Shown in pieces: positions 51,575-64,000 of a stretch of 64,000 nucleotides of DNA. The DNA lies in contig VXBM01000002.1 in assembly GCA_013400155.1 (NCBI GenBank), positions 1,247,516 to 1,311,515 on the forward strand, given 5' to 3'. Under the pieces are notes generated by a model, which saw only the letters and a list, made by a program, of their open reading frames with translations, was not told the DNA's origin and ran no database searches. The position numbers and the translations under genes were made by a program. Source of the DNA: Helopsaltes ochotensis. Taxonomy: Eukaryota; Chordata; Aves; Passeriformes; Locustellidae. Within the stretch, counting starts at the first letter, position 1, and every line of letters starts with the position of its first letter.

Positions 51575-51715
51575 GATACTGATGTAGGAGACAGCACCAT
51601 TGCTTAATCAATTGCACAACAGAAGGGCATGCAGCAACCTAGATTTTCTTTCCAGCACTGTCGCTGGATTGAGGGTGACCTTCATCAAATACTCTTTCTA
51701 CTCTGTAAAATCTAA
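51575..51715 (+). mobile_element. MIR-type tRNA-derived SINE remnant
   Basis: GCATGCAGCAACCTAGATTT, TTCCAGCACTGTCGCTGG, GGTGACCTTCATCAAATACT and CTCTGTAAAAT run in the order expected for a MIR-type or related amniote SINE (tRNA head, CACTG..., GTGTGACCTTGGGCAAGT..., CTGTAAAAT). Diverged and old. Confidence 0.5.
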
Positions 51716-54700
51716 CTATAAATTCTCCTTCTAAAGACATTTGAAATGAGAAAGTACTGCTAAGTACTCTAGATTTGATGCCGATTGCTTACAACAGTAA
51801 GTGAAATCAGAGTTAAACTAATTTAAGGGAGACTTTATTAACTAGAAAGATTATGAGCTTGTCAAAGACATATTAATTAAAGTCTGGGGACTGCTTTCCA
51901 GTGTCACTCTAAATTAATTGCTAATAGGTTGCTCTTAAAAGTGGAGTGCAGCTGCAAGAACATCAGGCTCAAAGGAAACTCGATTTTGTTTATCATTCAT
52001 TTTTACTTTGTTTAGCAAAGGATTTCTAAATACCAAAGAAACCTGAGACTGTTTCTGGCAAGGATATTTTTGATTACAAAAGTATTTCTATAATCCAAAT
52101 GGCAGGATCCACACACTTACTATAGAACTTCCTACACTTTTCTCTCTTTCTGTGAGTTTCTGATAATATAAAAACATTTAGGACTGTATCTTGTGTGTCT
52201 TTTAAGAGGCAAAGAAGCCAAAAAAGCTAATATAAAGTTAGCAGCACTTCTAGTGACCCCCAAATCATGTGTGGTTGGTATGCCCTTTGGGGATAATATT
52301 ACCCATGGGAGCAATTCAGAAGAGGCCAGGGATGTCAAGACCTACAGTTTATAGTTCATATGAGGGCAGAGGGTGGGCATGGGGGTGGGAAGATGTTCAT
52401 GCCCACCTCTGTCCCTATTTACGGGCTGTGTTGTAGCTTTCTGTGCAAGAGTTCTGCTGCTTTGTCTGGCAGCAGTAGGTGCTTCAGGAGGACAGGTAGT
52501 TCAAGGCTGTATTCTGAGCTGACTTAAACTGGGGGATTTCTTTGAAGACAGTATAGCTACACTGGTGGAAAATGTGGGAAAATAGAACCTGAAGAGTGCA
52601 ATCTCTGGTGGCAGGCTGAGGCCATGCTGGCTAAAGGCCCGCCCTACACTGAGCTCCTTTCCTTGCCTGTGATCAAGACTCCCCTGCTTCCAACCTTGAA
52701 CAAGATTTAGTCAGGTTCCCCTTCCAGTCTGGACGTGCAGAGGACTTCTGCAGGTACTTTATTTTCCATTCAATGGCAGTGAGAAGCCACCTATGATATA
52801 GACAAAATGTACCCCACTGAATATCTGTTGAGCTATTTATTTTGTTATTTTATGCTATCTGATAATATAAGCATTTTCATCCATCCCTGGGTAAAACAAA
52901 AACATAGATCACTATTTTAAAGCAAGTTGGAGAGCTCTGTGTTACCTCATAGAGAAATTTTTAAGAGTGGGAATTCAGTGAAAGCACTTATTTTTTTATA
53001 GAGTTCTGTTACCAAAGAAGGAAATTGTAAACTTACATTTTTTATTCCTGCAGTTTCAATTTGAAAATATGAAAGCCATGACTACATATAATTTTGCTTA
53101 TTCAGATATGTTAAATCCTGACAAGACTGTCAGACTCAACAAGCACAGTCAGGGCTTTGAGGCAATCAGTGACAAAAATAGTAATTGATTTTAAAAGATG
53201 TCAAAATTGTACCAAAGTGTTTTGGGGTTTGACCCCAGAAAATAGGAATATGATTTACACCTTCCTGTATTGATCCTTCTGTTCAGACAGTCATGATCTT
53301 CATCATACTGGAAGACTGCAGTGTTTTGGCTTTTATTTTGGATGCTGTGATTTCAGCAGTATAAATATGAAGTGATGTGGGAATATGGTACTTTGAAGTT
53401 CTGATGACTGTTCTGTTAATGGCTTGAGAATACGGCTAACACAGCTGCCTCCATATTGCTTGTGAACAGAAGTCCTCTTCTGTTTGCTTCACAAAATTAC
53501 ATGACAAAGTACTACTCTTAACTTTCAAAACTCTTTAATATACTAATTAAAAGTCAGCCTCCTAATACTTAAAAAACCATTTCCAGAAAGAACAATGTAA
53601 TTCTGTTACATTTACTGTCCCATTTGAAACATCCAGACTCTAAACCTATGGCTTCAGGACCCCCAGCAGAATTTACCAGACAGTTTTGTTCGATACTAAT
53701 GTGACCCATTTCATGGCATTTTTCTTAAGAGGGATTTGAACCATGGCCTGAAGTTTCCCTTCCTATCTGGTCATCTATTTATCCCTGAGCCATTACTCTT
53801 TTACTTGTACACACATACACTTCTTGTGATTTTCCTAGCTGATATGGGCAGTAGTGACATGTGGGACCAAGCAGGGGAAGCACCAGCAGTTGGAGAAATC
53901 TTGATGACAGAAAGTTTAAGGAGTGAAGCACAAAGTGTTCCCTGGAAATTAGGTAAGCTGGAGTGATGGAATAACTTTCTGTGTGCCATGTTTGAAGACT
54001 CCACAATTGATATTGCTCTGAGAAGAAAAGAGGCACACATGCAGTGCACTATATTGTGACTCTTGTTTGTACAATGCAGAATGAATTGACAACAGAGAAT
54101 GCCTGTCCTGTAAAAATGCCATAAAAAACCATAGCTGTGCTTATTGATCATGATAAAATTAAGTAACATGCACAAAGTGGAGGGCATGTAGTGTCTGGTT
54201 GGTATCAGGATTCCTTTAGATCCTATGGACAAGGAAGTGGCATGATTCACAGACTGAGCTCAGAGCAGCTCTAGCACCCTGGCTACATGGAAGCTGGCAA
54301 CTGATTGTCATGACAAAAAAGCTACAAAGTTCCTTAAAAGATTAAAAAGAAGGGTCAGAGAAAATACAATACGTCCATATTGTCCTACCATGAAAGTATT
54401 TTGAAAAATTGCTAAAACAACCTATAAAAACAGTGAGGTTTATAGATATATCATAACTTAGATTCATGAGAAGTATTACTTTACTTGATGCTCCAATTTA
54501 AGATTTTCAGGCACTCTATCTAATCTTCTAATCCAATAATCCTAAAATCCAGCAATTAAAGAATGTTTTGACAAAGCAACCTGAGGCTCATTCCTCTAAT
54601 TATGCCACACAGTTTAGGCTCACTGACTTCAAATAGTCAGGTTTACCCACATAAAATATGCATTCATTGTGTCGGAATTCACCGGAATCACAGACACTTC

Positions 54701-55120
54701 TGCAGAACGCCTATTAACAGCTTCATCCAAACTGAGACTAAATCAACAAAAGGTAAATTCTGCTTCCTTGCTGAGAGTTAATGCAATTATGCCTCCAACA
54801 CAGAGTCATAACCAAGACCCAACAGTGTTAAAGAAGCACGCAAATTTCATAAGCAGCTTCTAGAAATCCCTCTTATTCTGTTGTCTGTGTTGGATTTCTC
54901 TTTAATATCTGCCATTTTGCTGGTGTTTCCTATCAGAAGGTGCAGGTCTGATAATTCAGTGAGACACATTAAATGTACTAAAGCCAGGGAGAAATTGGGA
55001 ACTTCAGCACAGGGAATTTGTGTTGTTCCATTTAAGATAATAATGGAGTGTATAGGGCTTGCCTCAGAAGTTGGAAGAAAAATTAAATGATGCATTGAAG
55101 CTGTTGTAGCAGAAACCCAT
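51716..55120. other. Intergenic DNA, no gene seen
   Basis: AT-rich with a slightly G+C-richer part at about 52360-52760. The longest open frame (53801-54250, minus, 149 codons) has no recognisable domain and AT-type random composition. Confidence 0.7.
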
Positions 55121-55186
55121 AACAGAATCATAGAATCATTTAACTTGGAAGTGACCTTTGAGACCATTGGGTCCAACCAAGCTGTC
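55121..55186 (-). mobile_element. Short CR1 3'-end fragment, minus strand
   Basis: ACAGAATCATAGAATCATTT, AACTTGGAAGTGACCTTTGA and CCATTGGGTCCAACC are the complement of a CR1 3' end (GGTTGGACCC..., AAATGATTCTATGATTCTGT). Only about 65 bases are left. Confidence 0.8.
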
Positions 55187-55414
55187 TTTTCAGAATTCTA
55201 AACTGAACTCAGGTTAAATATGAAGTCTGCACTATCACAGTCTGATACAGCATGTGTCTCCAGTAAAGTACTAGTTTGGTAGTAAAACAAATTACAGTGT
55301 TTTCTTTGTTAGTTCTGTTGGCCTTCAACCTGGTAAGAGGATAAGATGTTAAAAAAACACAGAAATAGATAAAGGTGGTTTTTACAAGTGGAACCTTCGT
55401 AATATCTGTATCTT

Positions 55415-55442
55415 AAGCCTTCCCTGTGTGAAGGGAAGGCTT
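55415..55442. repeat. Perfect 11-bp inverted repeat with 6-base loop
   Basis: AAGCCTTCCCT (55415-55425), loop GTGTGA, AGGGAAGGCTT (55432-55442). Two G-T wobble pairs extend the stem. It could form a stable short hairpin in RNA on either strand. Confidence 0.85.
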
Positions 55443-56409
55443 GGGCTGTTTGTTGCTTGTTTGGGGGGATTTAGGAGCGTAATGAACAAAGCAATTACAA
55501 GAGACAAAGATATGCAGCTTTTTCCTTCTCCCAACAATATAGAGGAATTGAATCCATTGGCTGCCTGGAGTTCATTCTTATAATCCCTCCCTTAACCCTT
55601 TCATTTAGTGAGCCCTCAGTTTTCTATTAGATGCAACTACAGTTTGCTTGTGTCTGTGCCCAAATCCTTGTTTCATTTTTATGCTGGGCAAGAATCCTTC
55701 TCTGTAGTCTTTGGTTCCTTTTACATGCATTAGTCTATTCTCAGACCACGTCCAGTGTTGGCAGCAGTTTTATCATAAATAATACAGAGTACAGTCACAT
55801 TAGTCAACTGATCACATTGAATCTTTCTTATTTTCTGAATTATCTCCCATAACTTCATGGATTTATAATTTTTCTATTGATTTTATACATGCTTTTTACA
55901 ATCTTTAAGCCAGAAGCTAAGGGGTTAAGTGGCTTTTCATTCATACTGTACAGACTAAGATGAAAGCCATGGCTCAGCAAAGTCTTGCTTAACATGGTTA
56001 TTAGCATCAAACACTCATTCTAAAGAGGTCTTGCTATGCACCTGCTATTTTAATTCGTATTAGGTTTATTAAAATCAAAACAAAGAGTCAGACTGGAAAC
56101 AGAGCAGTGCTATGATCTGCTAGAAGACATGAAATATAGACAGATTATGAAGTCTGTTATGGCTACTGAGTAATATCTTCATTTAGACTATTTTTTCTAT
56201 GTAAAATTCTTAGGTAATATCCTCAGCAGATAACTGGCACTGAAGCCACACTGTTTTTATCAGCAAGATCTGGATCCTTTTTATCTTGCATAAAACATGA
56301 ATTACTAGCTTTTATGCAGTTGTCCTGTCCACTGTTGTCCTCTAAAGAAGAGGTGTGAAGGAAATAGTATTTGAAAGGAAAAGCTGAAAAGCATTTCCCT
56401 CTTCCTAGG

Positions 56410-56490
56410 TACCCACCCTCGAGCACTCTTCACAACAGGATACTGAGCTAGATGGGCTTTGGGGCTGACCAAGCACTGGTGCCCTTAACT
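56410..56490 (+). mobile_element. Probable CR1/L3-type LINE fragment
   Basis: GGATACTGAGCTAGATGGGC and GGGGCTGACCAAGCACTGG resemble the GGATACTGGGCTAGATGGACC...GTCTGACCCAGTA end of old CR1/L3 elements in amniotes. Short and diverged. Confidence 0.45.
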
Positions 56491-57469
56491 TTTTATTCCC
56501 TCCTGTCACCTGGAACAGTGCCTGTTGTTACTCTTTAGCTTCTAGTCCTGGTCAGACAGAACTAGGGAAGCAAATGACTGTATTGCAGAAAGAGTCTGCT
56601 GGGATCAATCCCTTTGTGTGAGCATTGAAATGGATCCTTTCTGCCAGAATTCTCACTACCAAGTGAGAAGTTGGTAGATGTTGGTATGCTTTGGATCTTC
56701 TCTCTTCCAACAGGAGAATCATATATATTTTCTTTAATTATAGAGTGCGATACACGGTTTTCCAGCTGGACACTTAAAATACTGATCAGGAGTTATTCCA
56801 AGAAGTACGGACTCCCTGTTGGAATTGTATCTTGCAATGCTGCTGACATCCTGCTCTGTGTCCCAGAACATGAGATAATACTATGTATTACCTCAGCCAG
56901 GAAAGGTGAAAAAGAAAACATTGCTTGTCAATAGACATGAATGAAACTCTTTCTCAGAAATCAGGTGACCTGAAATTCTGCTCTAGCAACTCTAAGTCTT
57001 CTAGATTGCATTAATTTTCATAATTTAAACAGCACATGAAAAAAGATGGTTAAAGAAGACATTTAGAAAGTACAGAAGTATCAACCAAGCCTGGGGATCC
57101 AAGAGATGCTTAATTGCAATGAGAAAAGGAATGAAATACAAATATCAAAGTATACTCACAGAATACTCTGGTAGTATCTGTAACTATTTAGTGAAAAAAC
57201 TGAATAGATCAGATCTTCTTTCCACGTTGAGATTTTTTAGTACACAGATGGCCTAGAATTCAGTGGAAACAAAAGTATCACATCATAAGTCAGTTGTTTA
57301 ACATACTCTGTGTTTATATAAACTATGAGTAGACACAGCATTACTGTAATACCGTGGTTGAGCAATCAGGCACTCAGGGGTCAGAAAACGCAGCACAGGT
57401 CAAGCCACAATCATAATTCTCCTCTTTTCTTGCTTATGCATGAAAATATGAGTCTGGATGTTCCACTGA

Positions 57470-57940
57470 CTCATATCAGGGGGCCTGAGTGAACCAATAG
57501 GATTTAACAGCCCTGACCAGCCTTACCTGGGGCCTCTACCCAAACCCCTAGGCTCAGGGGCTTCATTTAAACTCAATCATGGATGTTTAGTCTCTGCCTG
57601 AGCTTCATCTGAGGTGTGCCTGTGCTTGGCCATCGACCCTGCTGATCAGATCGTGAGCTGGGCTGATTTCCCAGCTTCCTTTCACATGCACAGTCCTGCC
57701 CGATGATTCCTGGGCTGGCCCTCCCTGCAGACTGCCTGCCTTGCTGCTGCACCTGCCTTGCCACTGCAAACTCACCTGGTCCCTGGCCTTTGCTTAACCC
57801 CTGTTGCTTTCCCCACTCTCTTGTTCTGGTGTTGTGGAATGGAGCTCTGGTTGATAAGGCCTCCACCATGCTGGCTGTAATATCATGTTTGGCTTCTTTG
57901 GTGGGAGCCAGCCCTTGCTGACCACTTTATCTTACCATTT
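57470..57940. other. G+C-richer block of unknown origin
   Basis: About 470 bases of G+C-richer sequence in AT-rich surroundings, with a CCAAT box (57494-57498), a small palindrome (CCCCTAGGCTCAGGGG) and no open frame above 100 codons. Could be a decayed long terminal repeat or an unknown repeat. I do not recognise it. Confidence 0.25.
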
Positions 57941-59990
57941 CTATCTCTTAAGAGGGAAAGTGTGACTTTCCTATAGCAAGACTTGAAGGCTAAGTCTGCA
58001 TTCAGACATTGGAGCTACAAATTACTGGTTAAAAGATGAAATTCAGTTAGCAAAATCTTACAACTACTGCAACAGCATGGTAACATAGCACGAATTAATT
58101 GTATAGTGAAACAAATTTAGGTATAATTTTCTCAAAGCCTTGAAGTGACATTTTATAAGAGATTTCACAAAAGAATTTTTATTGGCCTACTAAAATTTTT
58201 CTCTCATTTTGTATTTTTTTTTCAAAAACTTCTAGATTTCAGTTATGAAAACTAGAATTTCATTTAAGATAACAAATTAATTTTTTGGAGGCTGGGAGGT
58301 TGCTTATAAAGTTGTGTCAACACAGGAGTGTTCCACCTCTGCTATCAGTTTTCCTAAGACTAACAGTTCCATAGAAAATATCAAGAGAAGGCTGAAGCAT
58401 TCTCAAACTGGTGAAGGGTTGTATGTTTCTGGACTTCAGTGGTTTTAAAGAGAAGAGGTGAAAACTTCTGGCATCTTAGAATTTGGTGGCTCCTGTTGAT
58501 TTCAGGGGAAGCAACACCTTGCCCAATGGCTGAAACAGTGAGACCATTCTGTTGAATGCAACATTTCCAGAGACAAAATAAAATGAATAATAATAAGAAA
58601 AAAAGTTAGGAGATGGCTCTTGGAAAGATTTACAATGCACGAGAGAAATCTAACTGACAAAAGAGATACCGCTCAAAGGCATTCTCATGGACAAAATATG
58701 TGCTTACTTTGGAAGCCAAGGAAACTTCAAGTACATAAGGGTGGGGGTGTGTGTGCATGTGTGGAGATCTTAACCTGTTACACGTTAGCAAAGTATGGTT
58801 AGAAAGCAACAATGAGTGGCTTTGGCATTGGAAAAACTAAGGCCAGTACCTAAGTAGTCTCTGGTCTGTTAAAGTTCATTTGCCAGTTTCAAGATGAAAT
58901 TGCAAAGACTTTTTCAGAGTTGGAGAAATTTGAAGTCAGAAGAGATTGGGGGGAGAGGAGAGGAAGCATTAGATGGGGAAAAAACAGTCTTTTGAAGTTT
59001 TGTATGCAAGGCAAGATCTGGATTTGTGCCTTTAAAGCAAACCTTCCTGATGTTACAAATTCAAAAAAACTCATTGTGGCCAAAAGCCACATGGCATGCA
59101 CTTATCTTTGAGAGGAAGGGGGAGGGAGAACAGTTCACAAGCAGGAAATGGCTTCCAGGTGTCTCCCTACTCCAGCGCACAACTTGATCACTACAAACCA
59201 GCGGTGCCAGGTTTAGTAGTCCCAGCTGTCTTGCTTCTTCCCAGGGATTTGGACTAATCATGCATTATCACAGCCTTTCTCCTGGTGACAAAGCATAACC
59301 CTGGCTCTGGAGCTACGCTTGAACAGCTTACAGGCTGTGGGTGATTGAAAAAGTTACAGGTAGTCCTTCTCAATCAAGTATGAGCATGTGGAAATAAGCA
59401 GGGGATGTGTACCTCAGTCTGCGTAGGCACTCAGACCCATGTGCACAGAAATTCAAACCACATCTGTTTCTGGAACAGGACAACAAAATCAGTTACTCTG
59501 CTGCTTGGTGTGTTGTGGAAGGAAGTGACTGAATGTGGCACTCTCTTTCCATCACCGAGCTCTGTACAGCTGGCAAAAGGGAGGAAAAGATATATTTAAT
59601 TTCTTCTACTCCGTGTTGGTTTCAGGTTTTTTCCCTCCCTTCTTTCAACAGCAGAAACACTTTTTTGTTGGGCATTATTCTTTCACTGTATAAATGTGGT
59701 AGGAGGAGCTTTACAAAGCCTCATCCCACCTTGTTAGTTAAGAATATCACAAAAAATTAATTAGTTTGTATCTCACAGAAAGGAAAGTTAGTTTTAAGAA
59801 GTTTAAACTGTTTAAACATTCTTTTGGCCTTTTCCTCATGCAGAAGTTTGAAGTTGCAGCATTAAGCTGACAGAAGAATGCTGCTATCCATTCTACTCTA
59901 TTATTTACATCAGTAGGAGATCATGGTGCAGCAGAACAGTGTCCTTTTATTTGGCAATGCAGTGTTTTTCCCAGCTGGGTAACTCTACTG

Positions 59991-60010
59991 TTTTCTGGTT
60001 AACCAGAAAA
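59991..60010. repeat. Perfect 20-bp palindrome
   Basis: TTTTCTGGTT followed by its exact reverse complement AACCAGAAAA, with no spacer. Another palindrome (CCCAGCTGGG, 59970-59979) lies 11 bases upstream. Confidence 0.95.
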
Positions 60011-63000
60011 AATTTAATATTCAACAGGGAATGTGACATCTTGAGGAGGAAAAAGGAATAACAAAGAAAACTAACAGTAATTTTATTTTGATTGAGTATA
60101 TTGTGTCACAAAACAGTGATTCACTTGGCTATAGAAGCAATGAATGTTTGCATTCTCAGTGCTGGTAAAAGCTTTCTCATTGCTTCCCCAAGAGATACTG
60201 TTTTCGCTGTGCTCTCTGGAGGACCATTTTGAACAAAACTCTTGAAGTTTGCATTCAAATATAAATTTTTTAGTGACTATGTCCCTTTTAAAGATGAGTG
60301 AAAATATAGCAAGCAGTTCCTTGGTGGGGAAAAGGCTGTACATAATGGCAATTTTCTCAAGATACAAGAGCAGTTTCCCTGAGCCAGTGGAAGAACAGAT
60401 TAGCGAAAAGCTTAATGAAGGAAATATTTTAGCCCAAAGCAGTCTGAAGTGCAGGAATTAGCACTGTGTTTTCATGGCAGTGCAAAAGGTGAGCTGGATG
60501 GGCTGACACCAGGCAGCAGCAGCCACACTCCCACCCTGCCTGTAGGAGCGCACTGGCAGTTGTTACAAGCCCGTATTGTGGCTTCTGAACAACTCTTTCA
60601 TGTGACAGGTTGCATTCTATTGGGCACATAAGGAGCCACGCCACCACCTTCTCTCCTTCTCAGTCTTTGTTTTCTGACAGTAACAAACACCCTGATGATA
60701 AATGCTCCTACATCACCGTGTGCTGGGTCTATCAGCACTCAATATTCAGTTGATGATTTCATGAAGCCCTGAGATATTTCCATAGAGGTGTAGTAGAGGT
60801 CATGCTTTTGTTTTCCTTGTCCCACTATTTAATATTGTAAGTTTTAAACTTTATTTCTCAGTGTGTGAGAAACCCCAAAAAGCTTTAAGCTGCAATCCAC
60901 AAATTCTATTGTCAAAACAGGAAAACTCTGTATATCCAAGGTTTTATTACCTATTTTTTTGTCTAACTGCCTAGTTTCTTCCCAGATCGGTCTGTTTCCA
61001 AATTAAGCAGACTACTCCTGCACCAGATGTCCAGATGCTCCTCGGGAGAACAGAGTTGTTTTTCAATTGGCTCACTGTCTTTTAATGAGGCAGGGGACTT
61101 GTGACCTCGGTGCATTGTGGCTGATAAATCGTAGGATGTACCCACACATACTCACAGAAAACCTGCAAACACAAATGAGTTGTGGATAATCTCTAGACTG
61201 TCCTAGGGAAAGGCAATCTTGTGGGCAAACACTTAAGCAGAAAGCTAATGCTTAATAATATGTGATTTTAAACTGCCAGGGCACAAGCCTGTCAACATTT
61301 ATTTCCAGGTTCTCTGATCCTTTTTATTAGTTTCCTGTCTTGCTTTCATCTTAACCAAGTCACAGAAAGAAATTATTTTCTTTTGTTAACAAATGTTCAA
61401 ATTTTTTTCTTCAAATCTGCTTGCATTTCTCAAGGATCTGAACAGGTTAAAAATGTTGTTTGTGCTGCTTGAAAGTAAAGTATGCTCTTAAACAAAAAGT
61501 TATGTAACTTTTACAAAATAATATCACATGCTAGACCATTATGCTAAAATCTGATCAGATAAGTAAGCTTTGCCTTCATTAAGAGCTTTAATCTTGACTA
61601 TACTCAGGGCAGCTTCTAAACAACAACTTTGGAGTTTTCCTCCAAAGGATCTTTCAAGCTCTAGTCTGGAATATTTCAAGTAACTAACACAATGCTTTTA
61701 GAAATCAAAAGCAACACTTTTCCCCCTTTATTTTTAAAAGCAACAGGGTGATGACAGAAAAACTTCCCGTTGGCTATAAACTGGGTGTTATAAATACCCA
61801 AAAGCTAAATCCTAGTCTGGGTTGTTTTTCTAAAAAAAAATTATTTTATTTTAATTTCTTTCTACAAGATCTCTTTTCTGAGATGCATTTGAGCCTCCTA
61901 GATCTCTTTGCTTGCATTGCTACAAAACTGATGAAAGTCTGAGATCTCAATCAAAGGCTTAACAAAACAATAATCCTCTATTGCCCTAATTCTTCTCGGA
62001 AACATCTCTCTCTGACAAGAACAGCCCCTAAGCTTTTACATCTTTTTTTCTGCTTAAAATTACTTTCCTAATTAGAAGGAATTGTTTCCTTCCCAAGCCT
62101 TTGTGCCTGAAGAACGCTGTATTTAGGGGAAAGATCTCTCAGACTCTTTAGCTCCCTGCCCTCAAATACCATGATAGTGATTGCCCTCTACATCCTCCAA
62201 AAATTCCAACTTCCTTTATAAATAAGCAGAAGAATTCAGTAACATTCTTCATAATCAACCCAATTTCACTTGAAGCAAAAATCAGAAATAACAGGAATAA
62301 TCATGAATCACAGACTTCATGCATAGTGTAAACACTTTCAAGCACAACTTTCCAATTTAAAATTAATGTTCTTTCCCAGATATATTTACTTTTTATACTT
62401 CCATATTAACCTGACTGAGTTTTTACACATTTTACTAAACAGAATTAGAATTAGAATGTGTGAATGCAGTATAGGTAGAATTAGTTAAGTACTGGACATC
62501 AAGAAGGGAATGTAAAACAGATTTCTGTACCAGAGGGTTTGGGGTTTGTTTGTTTGGTATTTTTTTAACTCAGCAGCTGCCCATCCTTATGGTGATAAAG
62601 GCCCCATTTCAAGGAGGTGCTTCTGCACGAATAGTAGTTTCAAGAATCAGTAGTTTCAAGTACCTGAGTAGTTCTGTCCACCTAGGTTGGACACATGCTC
62701 AGATGTCATCCTGACTAGGTTTGTCGTAATAAATTTACCTGCCAGCAAATTTGAGTGTGCTGACATGGACTATGCTCATGGAAGTTCTTGACAACTGCAA
62801 CAAGATTTGGAAGGTCATAAGCAATCAATTAAAGCAGATGAATTTGAGTACAGCTGAAGACCAAACAATTCATACTGAATAAGATGACTCCAAGTAGCAC
62901 AGTTTGGAAGAGCATTGAATGAAATACGTTGGTGCCTGTTGGAGTATTCAGGTGAAGATGTGAGGGTGGCCAGGGCTCCTGTGTCTAAGTGGTTGTTTAA

Positions 63001-64000
63001 GCACCTATCCAGTAGGCATGCACCTGACCTGATACTCTTCCTTCAGAAGTGAATGGAAATAGCTGCTCTAACACCCAATGGTCTCCTTCTATGCCTGTGA
63101 ATACCAGTGTTTAAATGTGAGAGGAGTGTTGAAGCTGAAGTAATGATCTGTCTTGCACTTAGCAGGAACCCAGCTTAGAAAGGTCACCACTGACTCATGG
63201 CAAGGTCTTAAACTCATCTCTGTTGGATATTGAAATCTGGGAATGGACCATTTTTCCTCATTCGAATTCACATCTCAGTAAGAATATTGCAATCACAGAA
63301 AAAGTCCAGACTGATCGATTATGAGAATGATCAAAAACAATCTGAAGAGACTTTTTTAATGCCAGATTTGTGGATACTTGTCCTACTGATCTGAGACAGA
63401 AAGTAGCTAAGATCATGAGGTTATGTTAATCAGTGAGTATCACTACCAATGTTTCCATTGCTGTCCTAATAAGAAGACAACATATAATAAAAAAGATCAG
63501 ATATTAAAATATGGTTTTACAAATATCGCTTTCCCTCATCTAGATAGCTAAATACAACAGGATATTAATCTGATGGGATTAGAACTATGAGTAAATAGTT
63601 AAATGAATTACAATGTCGTCTTATGTTCGCTAGGTCAAGTAACTTTATTTTCCAGAAAAAGACTTTATTAGTTGGGAGTGGAAAGTGCTGCATACTTTGG
63701 GTATACATAATCTTTTTAATTAAAAAAATGTTCTAGAAAATATTTTTTTAAATTCTGAAGATATTCTCCATAATTAATCCTAAAATTGCCTCTGAAAATC
63801 CTTGAACACATGGATTTACACCCTAGAATTTAAGGTTCCGTATCTATGGCAGATGCTACTTATGCCCTTCTTTTGACATCAGAGGGTGAACATGGAAGAG
63901 GTTGCTTTTGTTTGCATTGTTACTGCTCACAGCTCCATGAGGGAGTTATATTCTAAGTAAAGTTTGAGATGTGTCATTAATGATGAATACGCACATCTAT
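60011..64000. other. Intergenic DNA to the window end, no gene seen
   Basis: AT-rich sequence without recognised repeats. 61500-62480 is non-repetitive with many TAAT and GATA-like motifs and could contain conserved non-coding elements. No open frame above 94 codons. Confidence 0.7.

Larger units (their letters stand above)
55443..59990. other. Intergenic DNA, no gene seen
   Basis: Mostly AT-rich. A CR1-like end is at 56410-56490 and a C/T- and G-richer block at 57470-57940. Both are listed separately. Open frames of up to 98 codons do not resemble known proteins. Confidence 0.7.

Overview
This is vertebrate DNA, almost certainly from a bird. The 3' ends of CR1 retrotransposons lie downstream of the gene. 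There are also degenerate tRNA-headed MIR-type SINEs, long T/G-rich intronic tracts typical of birds, and small exons in long AT-rich introns. I cannot name the species. Nothing bacterial, viral or CRISPR-like is visible.

The window holds one recognisable gene. It is the 3' two thirds of TCF12 (HEB), a class I basic helix-loop-helix E-protein, on the + strand. I place twelve coding exons (8992-9097, 10211-10350, 10673-10817, 12353-12417, 16508-16586, 21214-21287, 22213-22284, 23078-23284, 29820-29934, 30735-30906, 31857-32089, 35254-35396) and a spliced 3' UTR exon (36764 to about 39050). All exons have AG/GT borders and compatible phases. Together they give 516 residues, running from the VYAPSP segment through activation domain 2, the optional 24-residue exon and the bHLH domain to the C-terminal NPMGHM. 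The N-terminal exons, including activation domain 1, lie before the window.

Layout: 1-8991 is intron. 8992-12417 is a cluster of four exons. 12418-21213 is two long introns around one AD2 exon. 21214-23284 holds three exons, one of them the known 24-residue cassette. 23285-29819 is a long intron that contains a G/T-rich block, a 26-bp minisatellite and a CpG island, so it is a candidate internal promoter. 29820-35407 holds the C-terminal exons with the bHLH. 36764-39050 is the last UTR exon with a poly(A) signal. From 39050 to 64000 I find no convincing gene, only CR1 and SINE remnants, a few hairpins and palindromes, and AT-rich stretches that look like conserved non-coding DNA.

Points most worth a second look: the intragenic CpG island with its minisatellite (possible short TCF12 isoform), an in-frame 51-nt cassette-exon candidate at 20879-20929, two tandem NAGNAG acceptors in TCF12, a stop codon 11 nt before a splice donor with possible intronic poly(A) alternatives, and perfect palindromes in the downstream DNA.
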